Origin: Mycobacterium pseudokansasii
GTDB taxonomy: Bacteria > Actinomycetota > Actinomycetes > Mycobacteriales > Mycobacteriaceae
Assembly (NCBI RefSeq): GCF_900566075.1
Contig: NZ_UPHU01000001.1
Location: 2,976,001 to 3,040,000, forward strand
Length of the DNA stretch: 64,000 bases
Direction of reading: 5' to 3'
The notes under the pieces: generated by a model
The model's database searches: none
The model's input: only the letters and a program-made list of their open reading frames with translations
What the model was told of the DNA's origin: nothing
Part shown: in pieces, positions 8,427 through 19,790 of the stretch
Position numbering within the stretch: position 1 is the first letter of the stretch
Layout of the letters: each line of letters starts with the position of its first letter
Translations under genes and position numbers: made by a program

Positions 8427-9608
8427 ATGAAGATGTCAGCACTTCTGTCTCGTAACACCGCCCGGCCAGGCCTGGTCGGCACCGCCCGCGTCGACCGGAA
8501 CATCGACCGCCTGCTGCGCAGGGTCTGCCCCGGTGACATCGTGGTCCTCGACATCCTGGATCTGGACCGCATCACAGCGGACGCACTGGTGGAAGCTGAC
8601 GTCGCCGCCGTCGTCAACGCATCGTCGTCGGTTTCGGGGCGCTACCCCAACCTGGGGCCCGAGGTATTGGTCAACAACGGGGTCACCCTGATTGACGAGA
8701 CCGGACCCGAGGTCTTCAAGAAGGTCAAAGACGGCTCGAAGATCCGGTTGTACGAAGGCGGCCTGTATTCGGGCGACCGCCGGCTGGTCCGCGGTACCGA
8801 GCGCAGCGACCACGACATCGCCGACCTGATGCGGGAGGCCAAGAGCGGGCTGGCCGCCCACCTGGAGGCGTTCGCCGGCAATACGATCGAGTTCATCAAG
8901 AGCGAGAGCCCGCTGCTGATCGACGGAATCGGCATCCCCGACATCGACGTCGACATGCGCCGCCGGCACGTGGTCGTCGTCGGCGAAGAGCCCAGGGCCG
9001 CCGACGACGTGAAAGCCCTCAAACCGTTCATCAAGGAGTACCAGCCGGTGCTGGTCGGTGTCGGCACCGGCGCGGACGTGCTGCGTAAGGCCGGGTACCG
9101 TCCGCAGCTGATCGTCGGGGACCCCGACCAGATCAGCACCGAGGTGCTCAAGTGCGGCGCCCAGGTGGTGTTGCCCGCCGACGCCGACGGCCACGCGCCC
9201 GGGCTGGAGCGGATCCAGGACCTCGGTGTCGGGGCGATGACGTTCCCGGCCGCCGGATCGGCAATCGATCTGGCGTTGCTGCTCGCCGACCACCATGGTG
9301 CCGCATTGCTGGTCACCGCCGGCCACACCGCCAACATCGAGACGTTCTTCGACCGGACGCGGGCGCAAAGCAACCCGTCGACCTTCCTCACCAGGCTGCG
9401 GGTGGGGGAGAAGCTGGTGGACGCCAAGGCCGTCGCGACGTTGTACCGCAACCACATTTCGGCTGGCGCCATTGCGCTGTTGGCGTTGACGATGCTGATC
9501 GCCATCATCGTCGTCTTGTGGGTGTCACGCACCGATGGTGTGGTGCTGCACTGGATCGTCGACTACTGGAACCGCTTCTCGCTCTGGGTGCAGAACCTGG
9601 TGACCTGA
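8427..9608 (+). CDS. steA: SteA-like cell-division protein with thiamin-pyrophosphokinase-like fold (Rv1697)
   Basis: 393 residues from ATG at 8427. An upstream ATG at 8364 would add 21 Arg-rich residues, but the chosen start gives the length of Rv1697. The cytoplasmic part contains DADGHAPGLERIQDLGVGAMTFPAAGSAIDLALLL, typical of the TPP-kinase-like C-terminal domain. A single membrane helix (AIALLALTMLIAIIVVLWV) lies near residue 355. In Corynebacterium glutamicum the homologue SteA works with SteB, encoded next, in septation and cell-wall hydrolase control. The start of mctB/steB follows 22 bases later. Confidence 0.88.
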   Translation: MKMSALLSRNTARPGLVGTARVDRNIDRLLRRVCPGDIVVLDILDLDRITADALVEADVAAVVNASSSVSGRYPNLGPEVLVNNGVTLIDETGPEVFKKVKDGSKIRLYEGGLYSGDRRLVRGTERSDHDIADLMREAKSGLAAHLEAFAGNTIEFIKSESPLLIDGIGIPDIDVDMRRRHVVVVGEEPRAADDVKALKPFIKEYQPVLVGVGTGADVLRKAGYRPQLIVGDPDQISTEVLKCGAQVVLPADADGHAPGLERIQDLGVGAMTFPAAGSAIDLALLLADHHGAALLVTAGHTANIETFFDRTRAQSNPSTFLTRLRVGEKLVDAKAVATLYRNHISAGAIALLALTMLIAIIVVLWVSRTDGVVLHWIVDYWNRFSLWVQNLVT

Positions 9609-9630
9609 CCCCTTCGAGGACGGTGCCTTC

Positions 9631-10584
9631 ATGATCTCGTTACGCCAACATGCGATTTCGCTGGCTGCCGTCTTCCTGGCGCTGGCGATCGGAGTCGTGC
9701 TCGGTTCGGGCTTCTTCTCCGATACGCTGCTGTCCAGCTTGCGTAACGAAAAGCGGGACCTGGCCGCCCAGATCACTGGACTCACCGACCAGCGCAACGC
9801 ACTCAACGAAAAGCTCGCCGCGGCAAATACTTTCGATAACCAGGTGCTCGGGCGGATTGTGCACGACGCGTTGGCCGGCAAGGCGGTGGTGATCTTTCGG
9901 ACCCCGGATGCCAACGACGACGACGTCGCCATGGTGTCGAAAATCGTCGGACAGGCCGGAGGTTCGGTCACCGGCACCGTGTCGCTGACGCAGGAGTTCG
10001 TCGAAGCCAACTCGGCGGAAAAGCTGCGCTCGGTGGTGAACTCGTCGATCCTGCCTGCCGGTACGCAGCTGAGCACCAAGCTCGTCGACCAAGGTTCCCA
10101 GGCCGGTGACCTGCTCGGGATCGCCCTGCTGAGTCCCGTCAACCCGGCCAACCCGCCGGCGCCCCCGGTCGACGACGCCCAGCGCGACACCGTGCTCGCG
10201 GCGCTGCGGGAGACCGGCTTCATCACCTATCAGCCCGCCGACCACTTCGCAGTGGCGAACGCGGGCATCGTCATCACCGGCGGGGGCCTGCCCGCAGATG
10301 CCGGCAACCAGGGGGCCAGCGTGGCGCGGTTCGCCGCTGCGCTGGCGCCGCACGGTTCCGGCATCGTGCTCGCCGGCCGGGATGGCTCGCCGACCGGCAG
10401 CGCGGCCGTCGCAGTCACCCGCGCCGATGCCGGTATGGCCGCCACCGTCAGCACCGTCGACGACGTCGACGCCGCGCCCGGCCGCATCACGGCGATCCTG
10501 GCCTTGCACGACTTGATCAACGGCGGTCACCCGGCCCACTACGGCACCGGTCACCGGGCTAGCTCGGTGACTGTTCCCCAATAG
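9631..10584 (+). CDS. mctB: MctB/SteB family protein, copper transport or septation partner (Rv1698)
   Basis: 317 residues. An N-terminal hydrophobic segment (HAISLAAVFLALAIGVVLGS, residues ~6-25) is followed by a coiled coil (NEKRDLAAQITGLTDQRNAL, residues ~35-70) and a larger extracytoplasmic domain. The same family carries two names: MctB in M. tuberculosis (reported outer-membrane copper transport) and SteB in corynebacteria (partner of SteA in cell separation). Co-location with steA supports the second role; the sequence alone does not separate them. Confidence 0.88.
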   Translation: MISLRQHAISLAAVFLALAIGVVLGSGFFSDTLLSSLRNEKRDLAAQITGLTDQRNALNEKLAAANTFDNQVLGRIVHDALAGKAVVIFRTPDANDDDVAMVSKIVGQAGGSVTGTVSLTQEFVEANSAEKLRSVVNSSILPAGTQLSTKLVDQGSQAGDLLGIALLSPVNPANPPAPPVDDAQRDTVLAALRETGFITYQPADHFAVANAGIVITGGGLPADAGNQGASVARFAAALAPHGSGIVLAGRDGSPTGSAAVAVTRADAGMAATVSTVDDVDAAPGRITAILALHDLINGGHPAHYGTGHRASSVTVPQ

Positions 10585-10703
10585 TGCCCATCAGTCCCCG
10601 GTAATCCCCGCTAGCCACCCGGTGGGACCGGTCGGGCGTGTTCGCCGCGAGCCGGCGTCGCGGGTGTTAGGGTGGGATTCCGTGGGTCGGCAGGCCCAGC
10701 TAG

Positions 10704-13136
<2,433 letters not shown>

Positions 13137-13140
<4 letters not shown>

Positions 13141-14078
13141 CGACACTGACGCTGGACACACAACTGCAGGGCTACCTTGACCATCTGGCGATCGAACGCG
13201 GCGTGGCGGCCAACACCCTGAGCTCGTACCGGCGGGACCTGCGCCGCTACACCAAGCACCTCGAAGACCGGGGAATCACCGACCTGGCCGCCGTCGGCGA
13301 GGACGACGTCAGCGACTTTCTGATGGCCCTGCGGCGCGGCGATCCCGAATCGGGGGCGACGGCGCTGTCGGCGGTGTCAGCGGCCCGGGCGCTGATCGCG
13401 GTGCGCGGGTTGCATCGGTTCGCGGCCGCCGAAGGCCTGGCCGAGCTTGATGTGGCGCGCGCGGTGCGCCCGCCGGCACCGGGCCGGCGGCTGCCCAAGA
13501 GTCTGACGATCGACCAGGTGCTGGCCCTGCTGGAAGGCGCCGGCGGCGACAACCCGGCCGACGGACCGCTGACCCTGCGCAACCGGGCGCTGCTGGAGCT
13601 GCTGTATTCCACCGGGTCGCGGATCTCCGAAGCCGTGGGTCTCGACGTCGACGACGTCGACACGCAAGCCCGGTCGGTGTTGTTGCGCGGCAAGGGCGGT
13701 AAACAACGGCTGGTGCCGGTGGGACGTCCGGCCGTGCACGCGCTGGACGCCTACCTGGTGCGCGGGCGCCCCGACCTGGCCCGCCGGGGTCGCGGCACGG
13801 CGGCCATCTTTCTCAACGTGCGCGGCGGCAGGTTGTCACGGCAAAGCGCATGGCAGGTGCTTCAGGATGCGGCCGAGCGTGCCGGCATCACCGCGGGTGT
13901 GTCGCCGCACATGTTGCGGCACTCGTTTGCCACCCACCTGCTCGAGGGCGGCGCCGATGTCCGGGTGGTGCAGGAATTGTTGGGTCATGCCTCGGTGACG
14001 ACGACGCAGATCTATACGCTGGTCACCGTTCATGCATTGCGAGAGGTGTGGGCCGGAGCGCACCCCCGGGCGACTTGA
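13137..14078 (+). CDS. xerD: Tyrosine recombinase XerD
   Basis: 313 residues from the GTG at 13137, which overlaps the NUDIX stop. An N-terminal SAM-like DNA-binding domain ([17 protein letters not shown]...[13 protein letters not shown]) is followed by the catalytic domain with R in [27 protein letters not shown] (H-x-x-R), LLGHAS and the nucleophilic Tyr in TTTQIYTLV. It resolves chromosome dimers at dif together with XerC. Length and position match Rv1701. Confidence 0.95.
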
Positions 14079-14402
14079 CGGGTGCCGTCGGGCAACCGCT
14101 GTTCGCGCCGGCCCCAAAAGCGTTGGCGCAATGGTTTGTGCGGGTGCGCGAAGAACACTCGAGATTCGCCTCGTCGCGTGACGGGCGAAAATCAAGGTCG
14201 ACAGCCGTAGACTGCTGCGGTGTTTTCGGAGACGCGCTACGCCCATGCGGCAGTCCACCCTCCCCCGATCCGGCGTTTGTAAGCGTCGGTAACGAAGGCG
14301 ACGCCGGGCAACCGCAGCCCAACACACCACGGATTCACTCATTCGATGACAGGTCTAGTCGAACATGCGCTAATTTGCCTTCTCGTCGGGCCTTGACCAA
14401 AA
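14079..14402. other. Intergenic remnant, no gene recognised
   Basis: 324 bases between xerD and the 3' stub of the IS-interrupted gene. Several short frames are open but none looks coding. M. tuberculosis carries the REP13E12-type gene Rv1702c here, but no REP13E12 protein segment could be recognised. Confidence 0.5.
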
Positions 14403-14466
14403 CTAGTTATTGCCATTTTTGCGCGCTTCAATTCGTCTGTATACCTCAGCCATCCTCTCGGCTAAG
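14403..14466 (-). pseudogene. Detached 3' end of the exported-protein gene at 16164-16862
   Basis: Read on the minus strand, these bases continue the frame of the interrupted gene: ALAERMAEVYRRIEARKNGNN then TAG (14403-14405). Joining base 14466 to the other side of the IS1380 element, after removing one copy of the CTAAG duplication, restores an uninterrupted frame with 18 more residues. The restored tail is a second copy of the LAERMAEVYGRIEARQNG segment found ~45 residues earlier in the same protein. Confidence 0.85.
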
Positions 14467-16168
14467 CCTGAATCCACCGATGTACTTGGTGTGACGGTTT
14501 GCGACCGGATTGAGTTGAGGCCGCTGGGTGGTGGCGCGTTTGAGCTGCTGGCCTCTTCTGCCAGCTTGTCCAGTTGGGATTGGCCCCTGAAGTAGGGCGG
14601 TTTGGTCAGGGCGGGCGGTGACGGAGCGCGGTTTTCTTTCAGGCGGCCAGCGCTGGTGGTCCGCGGTGGGTGGCGTGAAAGGCGTTGAGCCAGTGTTGTT
14701 CCCAGGGCCAGTCGCGGGGTAGGTGCCAGGTGATCGTGTCACGTCCGGCGCGGGCGGGGCGGGCGGCGACGTTAATCAGTTGGGTGCGGATGGTGGCACC
14801 GCGGGCCAGGGCGTGTTCGGGTGAGGCCAACACACCCAGGGCGCGGGTGAGCGCGTGGGCGGTGGCGGCCAGGGCCAGCCAGGCGGCATTGGCATTGAAC
14901 TTGCCCGAAGGTAGATGGGCGAGTGGCCCGGCGAACAGGTCGGCGAAGACCTGTTCGATGATGGCGTGGGCGCGGTGTTGGGATTCGGCCTGCACGAGTT
15001 GAAACGGGCTGTTGGTGAATACCGCGTGATAGCGGTGGGCGGCAAACAGCTCGCCCTGGCCGTGGCCGGCGGGGCTTTTGGCCAGATCGCGCACCCGGCG
15101 CACGATCAACCGCCCCTCGGTGGCATGCGCTGGGGTGGAGGTGAACGCGGTGTAGGGGACTTCGGCGATCTCGGCGTCGGAGATCCATTGCCCGGCCTGC
15201 TCGTCGAACACCGCGTTGGGATAGGCGATGGCGGTCCAGGCGTCCTCGTCGATGGCGGCGATGGCACGGCGGATCTTGGGATCCATGCGCACGGTGACCG
15301 AAAAATGTGCCCCATTGCGGCGGCAGGCGGCCACGAACGCCCCGTTGTAGAAGGCCGAGTCGACGCGCACCACGATCAGCCCGGTAATCCCGGCGGCGCG
15401 GGCAGTGCTGATCGCCTCGGCCACTAGCGATGCCGCCCCGCGTGCGGAGGCGGCGTTGCCGCCGCGCAGCCGGGTGGTGGTGATCACCGGGGCGGCGATC
15501 GGGGTACTCACGGTGGCGATCAGCGCGTTAAGCCCGCGCACCGTCAGCGATTTGGACGCGATCTTGGCATGCCCGAACGCCGCGCCCTGCTTGTCCGGCC
15601 CGAATACCCGCTTCTGCGTCGAGTCGACATCGATGAATGCCAGCTGATCGGCGCCGGGCAGCAGCGGGGTGCGCGCGGCCAGCTCGGCCAGCACCATGCG
15701 GTGCGCCGCTCCTAGTTGACGCACGTGGCCGTGGGTGAACGCGCGCAGAAACGACCCCAGCGTGGAAGGGGCGCGGATCCCGCCGAAGGTGTCCGGCAGC
15801 GCGCCGTGGCGCAACAGGTCCATGCCGTCGATATCGTCGGCGCCGGCGATCATCCCCGCGATCAGCGAGCCGACCTTCACACCTGCGTTGGCGCCCACCT
15901 CGGCGTTGAGCCGAACATGCTGGGCGACAAGCTCTTCCAGCCCCACCAGCTGGGCCAGCCGCATCACCGGCACCAGCCCGGCATGCGACACGAGATTCGG
16001 GTCATCGAAGCTGGCGTGCGTCTTGGCCGCGGCATGTAACAATTGCACTTACGAGGTGCCCTTTCCTCGGGACGGATTGAAGCTTCACCAACTCCGATCT
16101 TCCCAGGTCAAAGGGCACTTCTGCTGTTACGACACACTCAAGGCGCCAATTGCATCGGTGCATTCAGG
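14467..16168. mobile_element. IS1380-family insertion sequence, complete (about 1.7 kb)
   Basis: Both ends are visible: CCTGAATCCACCGATG at 14467 and, reverse-complemented, CCTGAATGCACCGATG at 16168 (15 of 16 matching). It is flanked by a 5-bp target duplication CTAAG (14462-14466 and 16169-16173). It carries one transposase gene on the minus strand. It sits inside the coding sequence of an unknown exported protein. Confidence 0.92.
14639..16048 (-). CDS. IS1380-family transposase
   Basis: 469 residues, intact. DDE transposase of the IS4/IS1380 group: IDVDSTQKRVFGPDKQGAAFGH near residue 140 holds the first catalytic Asp, VVRVDSAFYNGAFVAACRRNGAHFSVTVRMD near 230 the second, and HRAHAIIEQVFADLFAGPLAHLPSGKFNANAAWLALA near 385 the C-terminal region. 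Full family length. With intact inverted repeats around it, the element may still be mobile. Confidence 0.93.
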   Translation of the reverse strand: MQLLHAAAKTHASFDDPNLVSHAGLVPVMRLAQLVGLEELVAQHVRLNAEVGANAGVKVGSLIAGMIAGADDIDGMDLLRHGALPDTFGGIRAPSTLGSFLRAFTHGHVRQLGAAHRMVLAELAARTPLLPGADQLAFIDVDSTQKRVFGPDKQGAAFGHAKIASKSLTVRGLNALIATVSTPIAAPVITTTRLRGGNAASARGAASLVAEAISTARAAGITGLIVVRVDSAFYNGAFVAACRRNGAHFSVTVRMDPKIRRAIAAIDEDAWTAIAYPNAVFDEQAGQWISDAEIAEVPYTAFTSTPAHATEGRLIVRRVRDLAKSPAGHGQGELFAAHRYHAVFTNSPFQLVQAESQHRAHAIIEQVFADLFAGPLAHLPSGKFNANAAWLALAATAHALTRALGVLASPEHALARGATIRTQLINVAARPARAGRDTITWHLPRDWPWEQHWLNAFHATHRGPPALAA

Positions 16169-16862
16169 CTAAGGCTCGCTGAAATGCATCCTCGCCCTCA
16201 TCCATTAGCGCCGGATTATCTGACGGTTCTTCCTCTATCGCCACGACTCGGTCTACACTGCCATTTTGGCGCGCTTCAATTCGCCCGTATACCTCAGCCA
16301 TTCTCTCAGCTAATGTATTCTGAAATTCAGCTTCGCTCCGATCATTTATGTTCGAGATATATTGCGCTTGTGGATCTATCACCACTACCCAATCCTCGTC
16401 ATTGTCAATGGGGTCTATAGAAGTAACCGGCATCGTCGCAGTAGAGGTGCCCGTTATCTCCGGCCAGTCGCGCATAGTGTCATTGCCACTGATGTCGGAG
16501 CCTCCTGACGAAATTTGCACCCCGGCCCCGCTTCCCTCGGAGCCGCCGCCCTCGCTGCTTGAGCCGGAGGAGCCGAAGACATCCTTGTTGTCACAGCTGT
16601 CGAGTTTGAAGCCGTCATGAGAGGTCAGGGCGATGGCGAGTCTGCCAACACCGATATACCGGACGCCGGTACCCAGCAGCGGGGTGGTGCTGGCGTCGCC
16701 GATGGCCGTAGCACCACTGGTCAGCGCTAATGCTCCTAGTACCGCGGTAGCAAACCTTTTGCGTCGCAACGGTTTGCCGCCCCGAGACTGCAGGTGAGTC
16801 GAGCCAGAATCAATCGCGTTGGCGTTGGGTTGAGGTGCCGGATCGCGGGCGGGTCTCGTCAT
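16164..16862 (-). pseudogene. Exported Ser/Gly-rich protein of unknown function, C-terminus removed by IS1380
   Basis: 232 codons remain of an original 250. The ATG at 16860-16862 is chosen because GAAAGG lies ten bases before it. A basic stretch (KPLRRKRFATAVLGALALTS) at residues ~35-55 resembles a signal sequence or membrane anchor. Residues ~90-125 are Ser/Gly-rich, followed by an acidic segment with DEDWVVVIDP. The motif LAERMAEVYGRIEARQNG near residue 185 recurs at the original C-terminus. The stop now used (TGA) is supplied by the end of the IS. An N-terminal 43-codon copy lies at 21170-21298. No family is recognised. The remaining protein may still be made and exported. Confidence 0.8.
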
Positions 16863-16960
16863 GTGTCGTGGACCTTTCGGTGATGGCCAACCGCAGCAAC
16901 GGCGGTCGATGAAGTTGGCAAGGCATTGAGACAGAAAAATGCTTCGCAAATTGTGGGGGC
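16734..16960. repeat. 227-bp direct repeat, left copy (long target-site duplication)
   Basis: Identical, as far as read, to 21170-21396. It begins TCCTAGTACCGCGG and ends AATTGTGGGGGC. It covers the first 43 codons of the exported-protein gene, its ribosome-binding site and about 98 bases upstream. The two copies exactly flank the IS1634-family element, as expected of a target duplication. The last C may belong to the IS end, giving 226 or 227 bases. Confidence 0.92.
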
Positions 16961-17072
16961 CTGACTTCGGTCACTTTTCCGGTTTGGGGTTGGCGCGACG
17001 CTTGGACCTGCTGTTTTGTGGTCGTTGGGGCCGGAATGTGTGCACTAACGGATGGGTTCGTAGGGTGCCGGA

Positions 17073-17230
17073 GTGGCCTATATGCGGACGGTGAGGACCA
17101 AGTCGGGGGCGACAGCGGTGCAGATTGTGTGGTCGTCGCGGCGCGGTGCACGCTCGATCGAGCATGTGGGTTCGGCTCATGACGCGGTGGAATTGCAAGC
17201 ACTCAAGACGGCGGCCGTACGGCGGCTTAC
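17073..17230 (+). pseudogene. IS1634-family transposase, N-terminal fragment
   Basis: GTG at 17073 starts MAYMRTVRTKSGATAVQIVW..., the usual N-terminus of IS1634-type transposases in Actinobacteria. The frame runs to ...AAVRRLT, where the IS21-family element is inserted after CTTAC. Joining 17230 directly to 19796 gives AAVRRLTGGQQTLDLD with no frame change, so the transposase was intact until the IS21 insertion. Confidence 0.88.
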
Positions 17231-17343
17231 TGTCCGTGGCCATGAAAAAGTACCCACTGGTGGCCAAGTCGAGGTATCCGTTTTTGGCCAGATAAAAGTA
17301 TCCACCCCGTGTTCGTCGTGTCGATCAGGAACTGCGGGCCCCG

Positions 17344-18915
17344 ATGGTGACGGTGAAGGCGCCAACCACTCAGCGCCACCACCGGGGAGTTCCATTGAAA
17401 TCTGCGAAGGACCGAATGGACATCATTTCCGCCTACCAACAGCTCGGGTCGTATAGGGCTGCCGCCGAGCACTGCGGCACCACCCACCGCACCGTCAAGA
17501 AGATCGTGGACAAGTTCGAGGCCGACCAGGCCGGCGTCCCGCCACCACCGCGGGCCGAACGGGCCCACAACTACGACGCGGTCGCCGATCTGGTCGCCGA
17601 ACGCGTGGAGAAATCGAAGGGTCGGATCTCGGCCAAGCGGCTGCTCCCGAAGGCCCGTGCGGCGGGCTACACGGGTTCTGATCGTAACTTCCGCCGCCTC
17701 GTCGCGGAGGCGAAAGCGTTGTGGCGCAGCACCAATCACCGAGGCCGTCGTCCAGCCGTGTGGGAACCCGGTGAGTACCTGGTCATCGACTGGGCTCAAG
17801 TCGGACCGGGGTTGTTCCTGTTCTGTGCGGTGCTGGCGTTCTCGAGGTGGCGCTTCGTGCGCTTCGCCACCAACGAGCGTGCCTCGACCACGTTGGCATT
17901 GATCGCCGAAGCCCTGGCCGCCGCGGGTGGGGTCCCGGCGCGGGTGCTGGCCGACCGGATGGCCTGCCTCAAGGGCGGGGTCGTGGCCAACGTCGTCGTC
18001 CCGACTCCGGACTACGTCCGGCTGGCCGGTCACTACGGCTTCGCTCCCGATTTCTGTCATGCGAGTGACCCGCAGTCCAAGGGCATCGTGGAGAACCTGT
18101 GCGGCTACGCCCAGGACGATCTTGCCGTCCCGCTGTTGACCGAGGCCGCCGTCACCGGAACACCGGTCGATCTGCGTATCGCCAATGCCGCGGCGGAGGT
18201 GTGGTGCGCGGAAGTGAACGCCGCGACCCATTCGGAGATCTGCGCGGTTCCCGATGAACGGTTGATCGTCGAACATGAACTGCTGCAACCACTCCCATCC
18301 CTGCGACTGCAGATCGGGGCACCATCGGTGCTGCGCAAGGTCGACCGCCTGTCCTGCATCCGGTACGGGTCGGCGCGCTACTCGGTGCCGATGCGGTTGA
18401 TCGGCACCACGGTGGCCGTGGTCGTCGACCACGGCGCCATCTGTCTGCTGGAGCCCGGCACCGGGGTGATCGTGGCCGAACACGAACTCGTCGCACCCGG
18501 CGGCACCTCGATCCTCGATGAGCACTACGACGGACCCCGGCTAGCACCCAGTCGCGGCCCGCGCCCGAAGACCATGGTCGAGAAGCAGTTCTGCGACCTC
18601 GGCGCCGATGCGCAGGCGTTCCTGGTCGGCGCCGCGGCGATCGGCAACACCCGGCTGGCCTCGGAGTTGGAGATCCTGCTCGCCCTCGGCGCGGCCCACG
18701 GCACCGACGCCCTGGTCTCCGCGCTGCACCGGGCGGTGGCGTTCCGCCGGTTCCGAGCCGCCGACGTGCGTTCCATCCTGGCCGCGGGCACCGGGGCGCC
18801 GCAGCCCCGACCCGCTGGCGACGTGCTCATCCTCGACCTGCCCGTGGCCCCGACCCGCTCCCTGGACGCCTACAGGATCACCCCCGCCGTGGCCGATGGC
18901 GAGGTGATCCCATGA
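17344..18915 (+). CDS. istA: IS21-family transposase IstA
   Basis: 523 residues from ATG at 17344. A later start near 17392 (MKSAKDRMDIISAYQQ) would be closer to most homologues. It has an N-terminal helix-turn-helix (YRAAAEHCGTTHRTVKKIVDKFEAD), an integrase core with EYLVIDWAQVG (first Asp) and HASDPQSKGIVENLCGYAQDDL (the Glu region), and a Mu-type C-terminal domain. It works with IstB for target selection. The stop overlaps the istB start (ATGA). Confidence 0.93.
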   Translation: MVTVKAPTTQRHHRGVPLKSAKDRMDIISAYQQLGSYRAAAEHCGTTHRTVKKIVDKFEADQAGVPPPPRAERAHNYDAVADLVAERVEKSKGRISAKRLLPKARAAGYTGSDRNFRRLVAEAKALWRSTNHRGRRPAVWEPGEYLVIDWAQVGPGLFLFCAVLAFSRWRFVRFATNERASTTLALIAEALAAAGGVPARVLADRMACLKGGVVANVVVPTPDYVRLAGHYGFAPDFCHASDPQSKGIVENLCGYAQDDLAVPLLTEAAVTGTPVDLRIANAAAEVWCAEVNAATHSEICAVPDERLIVEHELLQPLPSLRLQIGAPSVLRKVDRLSCIRYGSARYSVPMRLIGTTVAVVVDHGAICLLEPGTGVIVAEHELVAPGGTSILDEHYDGPRLAPSRGPRPKTMVEKQFCDLGADAQAFLVGAAAIGNTRLASELEILLALGAAHGTDALVSALHRAVAFRRFRAADVRSILAAGTGAPQPRPAGDVLILDLPVAPTRSLDAYRITPAVADGEVIP

Positions 18916-19724
18916 GCAGGACGCCACCCATCACCGACGCTGAACCCGTTGCACCGAAATCGATTCCACCCCTCGCCGCCGATCTGGATGCCGGGTTGCG
19001 ACGGTTGAAACTGGCCGCGGTGCGGCGCACCGCACCCGAAGTCCTGATCACCGCCAAGACCCAACGCTGGACTCCCGAGGAGGTTCTGCGCACGCTGGTC
19101 GAGACCGAACTGGCGGCCCGCGACGCCTCGAACGTCGTCAACCGCCTCAAAGCCGCGGCGTTCCCCGTGCCCAAGACGTTGGAGAGCTTCGACGTGGCCG
19201 CCTCCTCCATCCCGCCGAAGACCTTCGACTACCTGTCGAGTCTGGAATGGATTCGCGCGCAACAGAATCTGGCGATCATCGGCCCCGCCGGCACCGGCAA
19301 GTCCCACACCCTGATCGGGTTGGGAACCGCCGCGATCCACGCCGGACACAAGGTCCGCTATTTCACCGCCGCCGACCTCGTCGAAACCCTCTACCGCGGC
19401 CTGGCCGACAACACCGTCGGCAAGATCATCGAATCGCTGCTGCGGGTCGACCTGATCATCCTCGACGAACTCGGGTTCGCCCCCCTCGACGACACCGGCA
19501 CCCAGTTGCTGTTCCGGCTCGTCGCCGGCGCCTACGAACGCCGCTCGCTGGCCATCGGATCGCACTGGCCCTTCGAGCAGTGGGGCCGCTTCCTGCCCGA
19601 ACAGACCACCGCGGTCAGCATCCTCGACCGCCTCCTGCACCACGCCACCGTCGTCATCACCGACGGTGACTCCTACCGCATGAAAGACGCCAAACACCGG
19701 AAGGAGACGCCCACACCAACCTAG
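18912..19724 (+). CDS. istB: IS21-family helper ATPase IstB
   Basis: 270 residues. AAA+ ATPase with Walker [17 protein letters not shown] near residue 120, Walker B LIILDELGFAPLD near residue 185 and sensor-like LAIGSHWPFEQWGRFL near 215. IstB binds DNA and assembles with IstA to select the target. The overlap with istA is standard for IS21. Confidence 0.94.
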   Translation: MSRTPPITDAEPVAPKSIPPLAADLDAGLRRLKLAAVRRTAPEVLITAKTQRWTPEEVLRTLVETELAARDASNVVNRLKAAAFPVPKTLESFDVAASSIPPKTFDYLSSLEWIRAQQNLAIIGPAGTGKSHTLIGLGTAAIHAGHKVRYFTAADLVETLYRGLADNTVGKIIESLLRVDLIILDELGFAPLDDTGTQLLFRLVAGAYERRSLAIGSHWPFEQWGRFLPEQTTAVSILDRLLHHATVVITDGDSYRMKDAKHRKETPTPT

Positions 19725-19790
19725 GAACTACCGCACGGGGTGGATACTTCTATCTGGCCACCAGCGGATACTTCAACCTGGCCATTGACA

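Larger units (their letters stand above)
17231..19790. mobile_element. IS21-family insertion sequence (istA-istB), complete
   Basis: Ends TGTCCGTGGCCATG (17231) and, reverse-complemented, TGTCAATGGCCAGG (19790), with several internal copies of GGCCA...GTATCC-type repeats near each end, as usual for IS21 termini. The 5-bp target duplication CTTAC is at 17226-17230 and 19791-19795. It carries istA and istB in overlapping frames. About 2.56 kb. Confidence 0.9.

Noticed and set aside
14350..14372. LexA (SOS) box near CTAGTCGAACATGCGC
   Set aside because: Only the left half TCGAAC matches. The right half GTTCGA is missing, and there is no gene start next to it.
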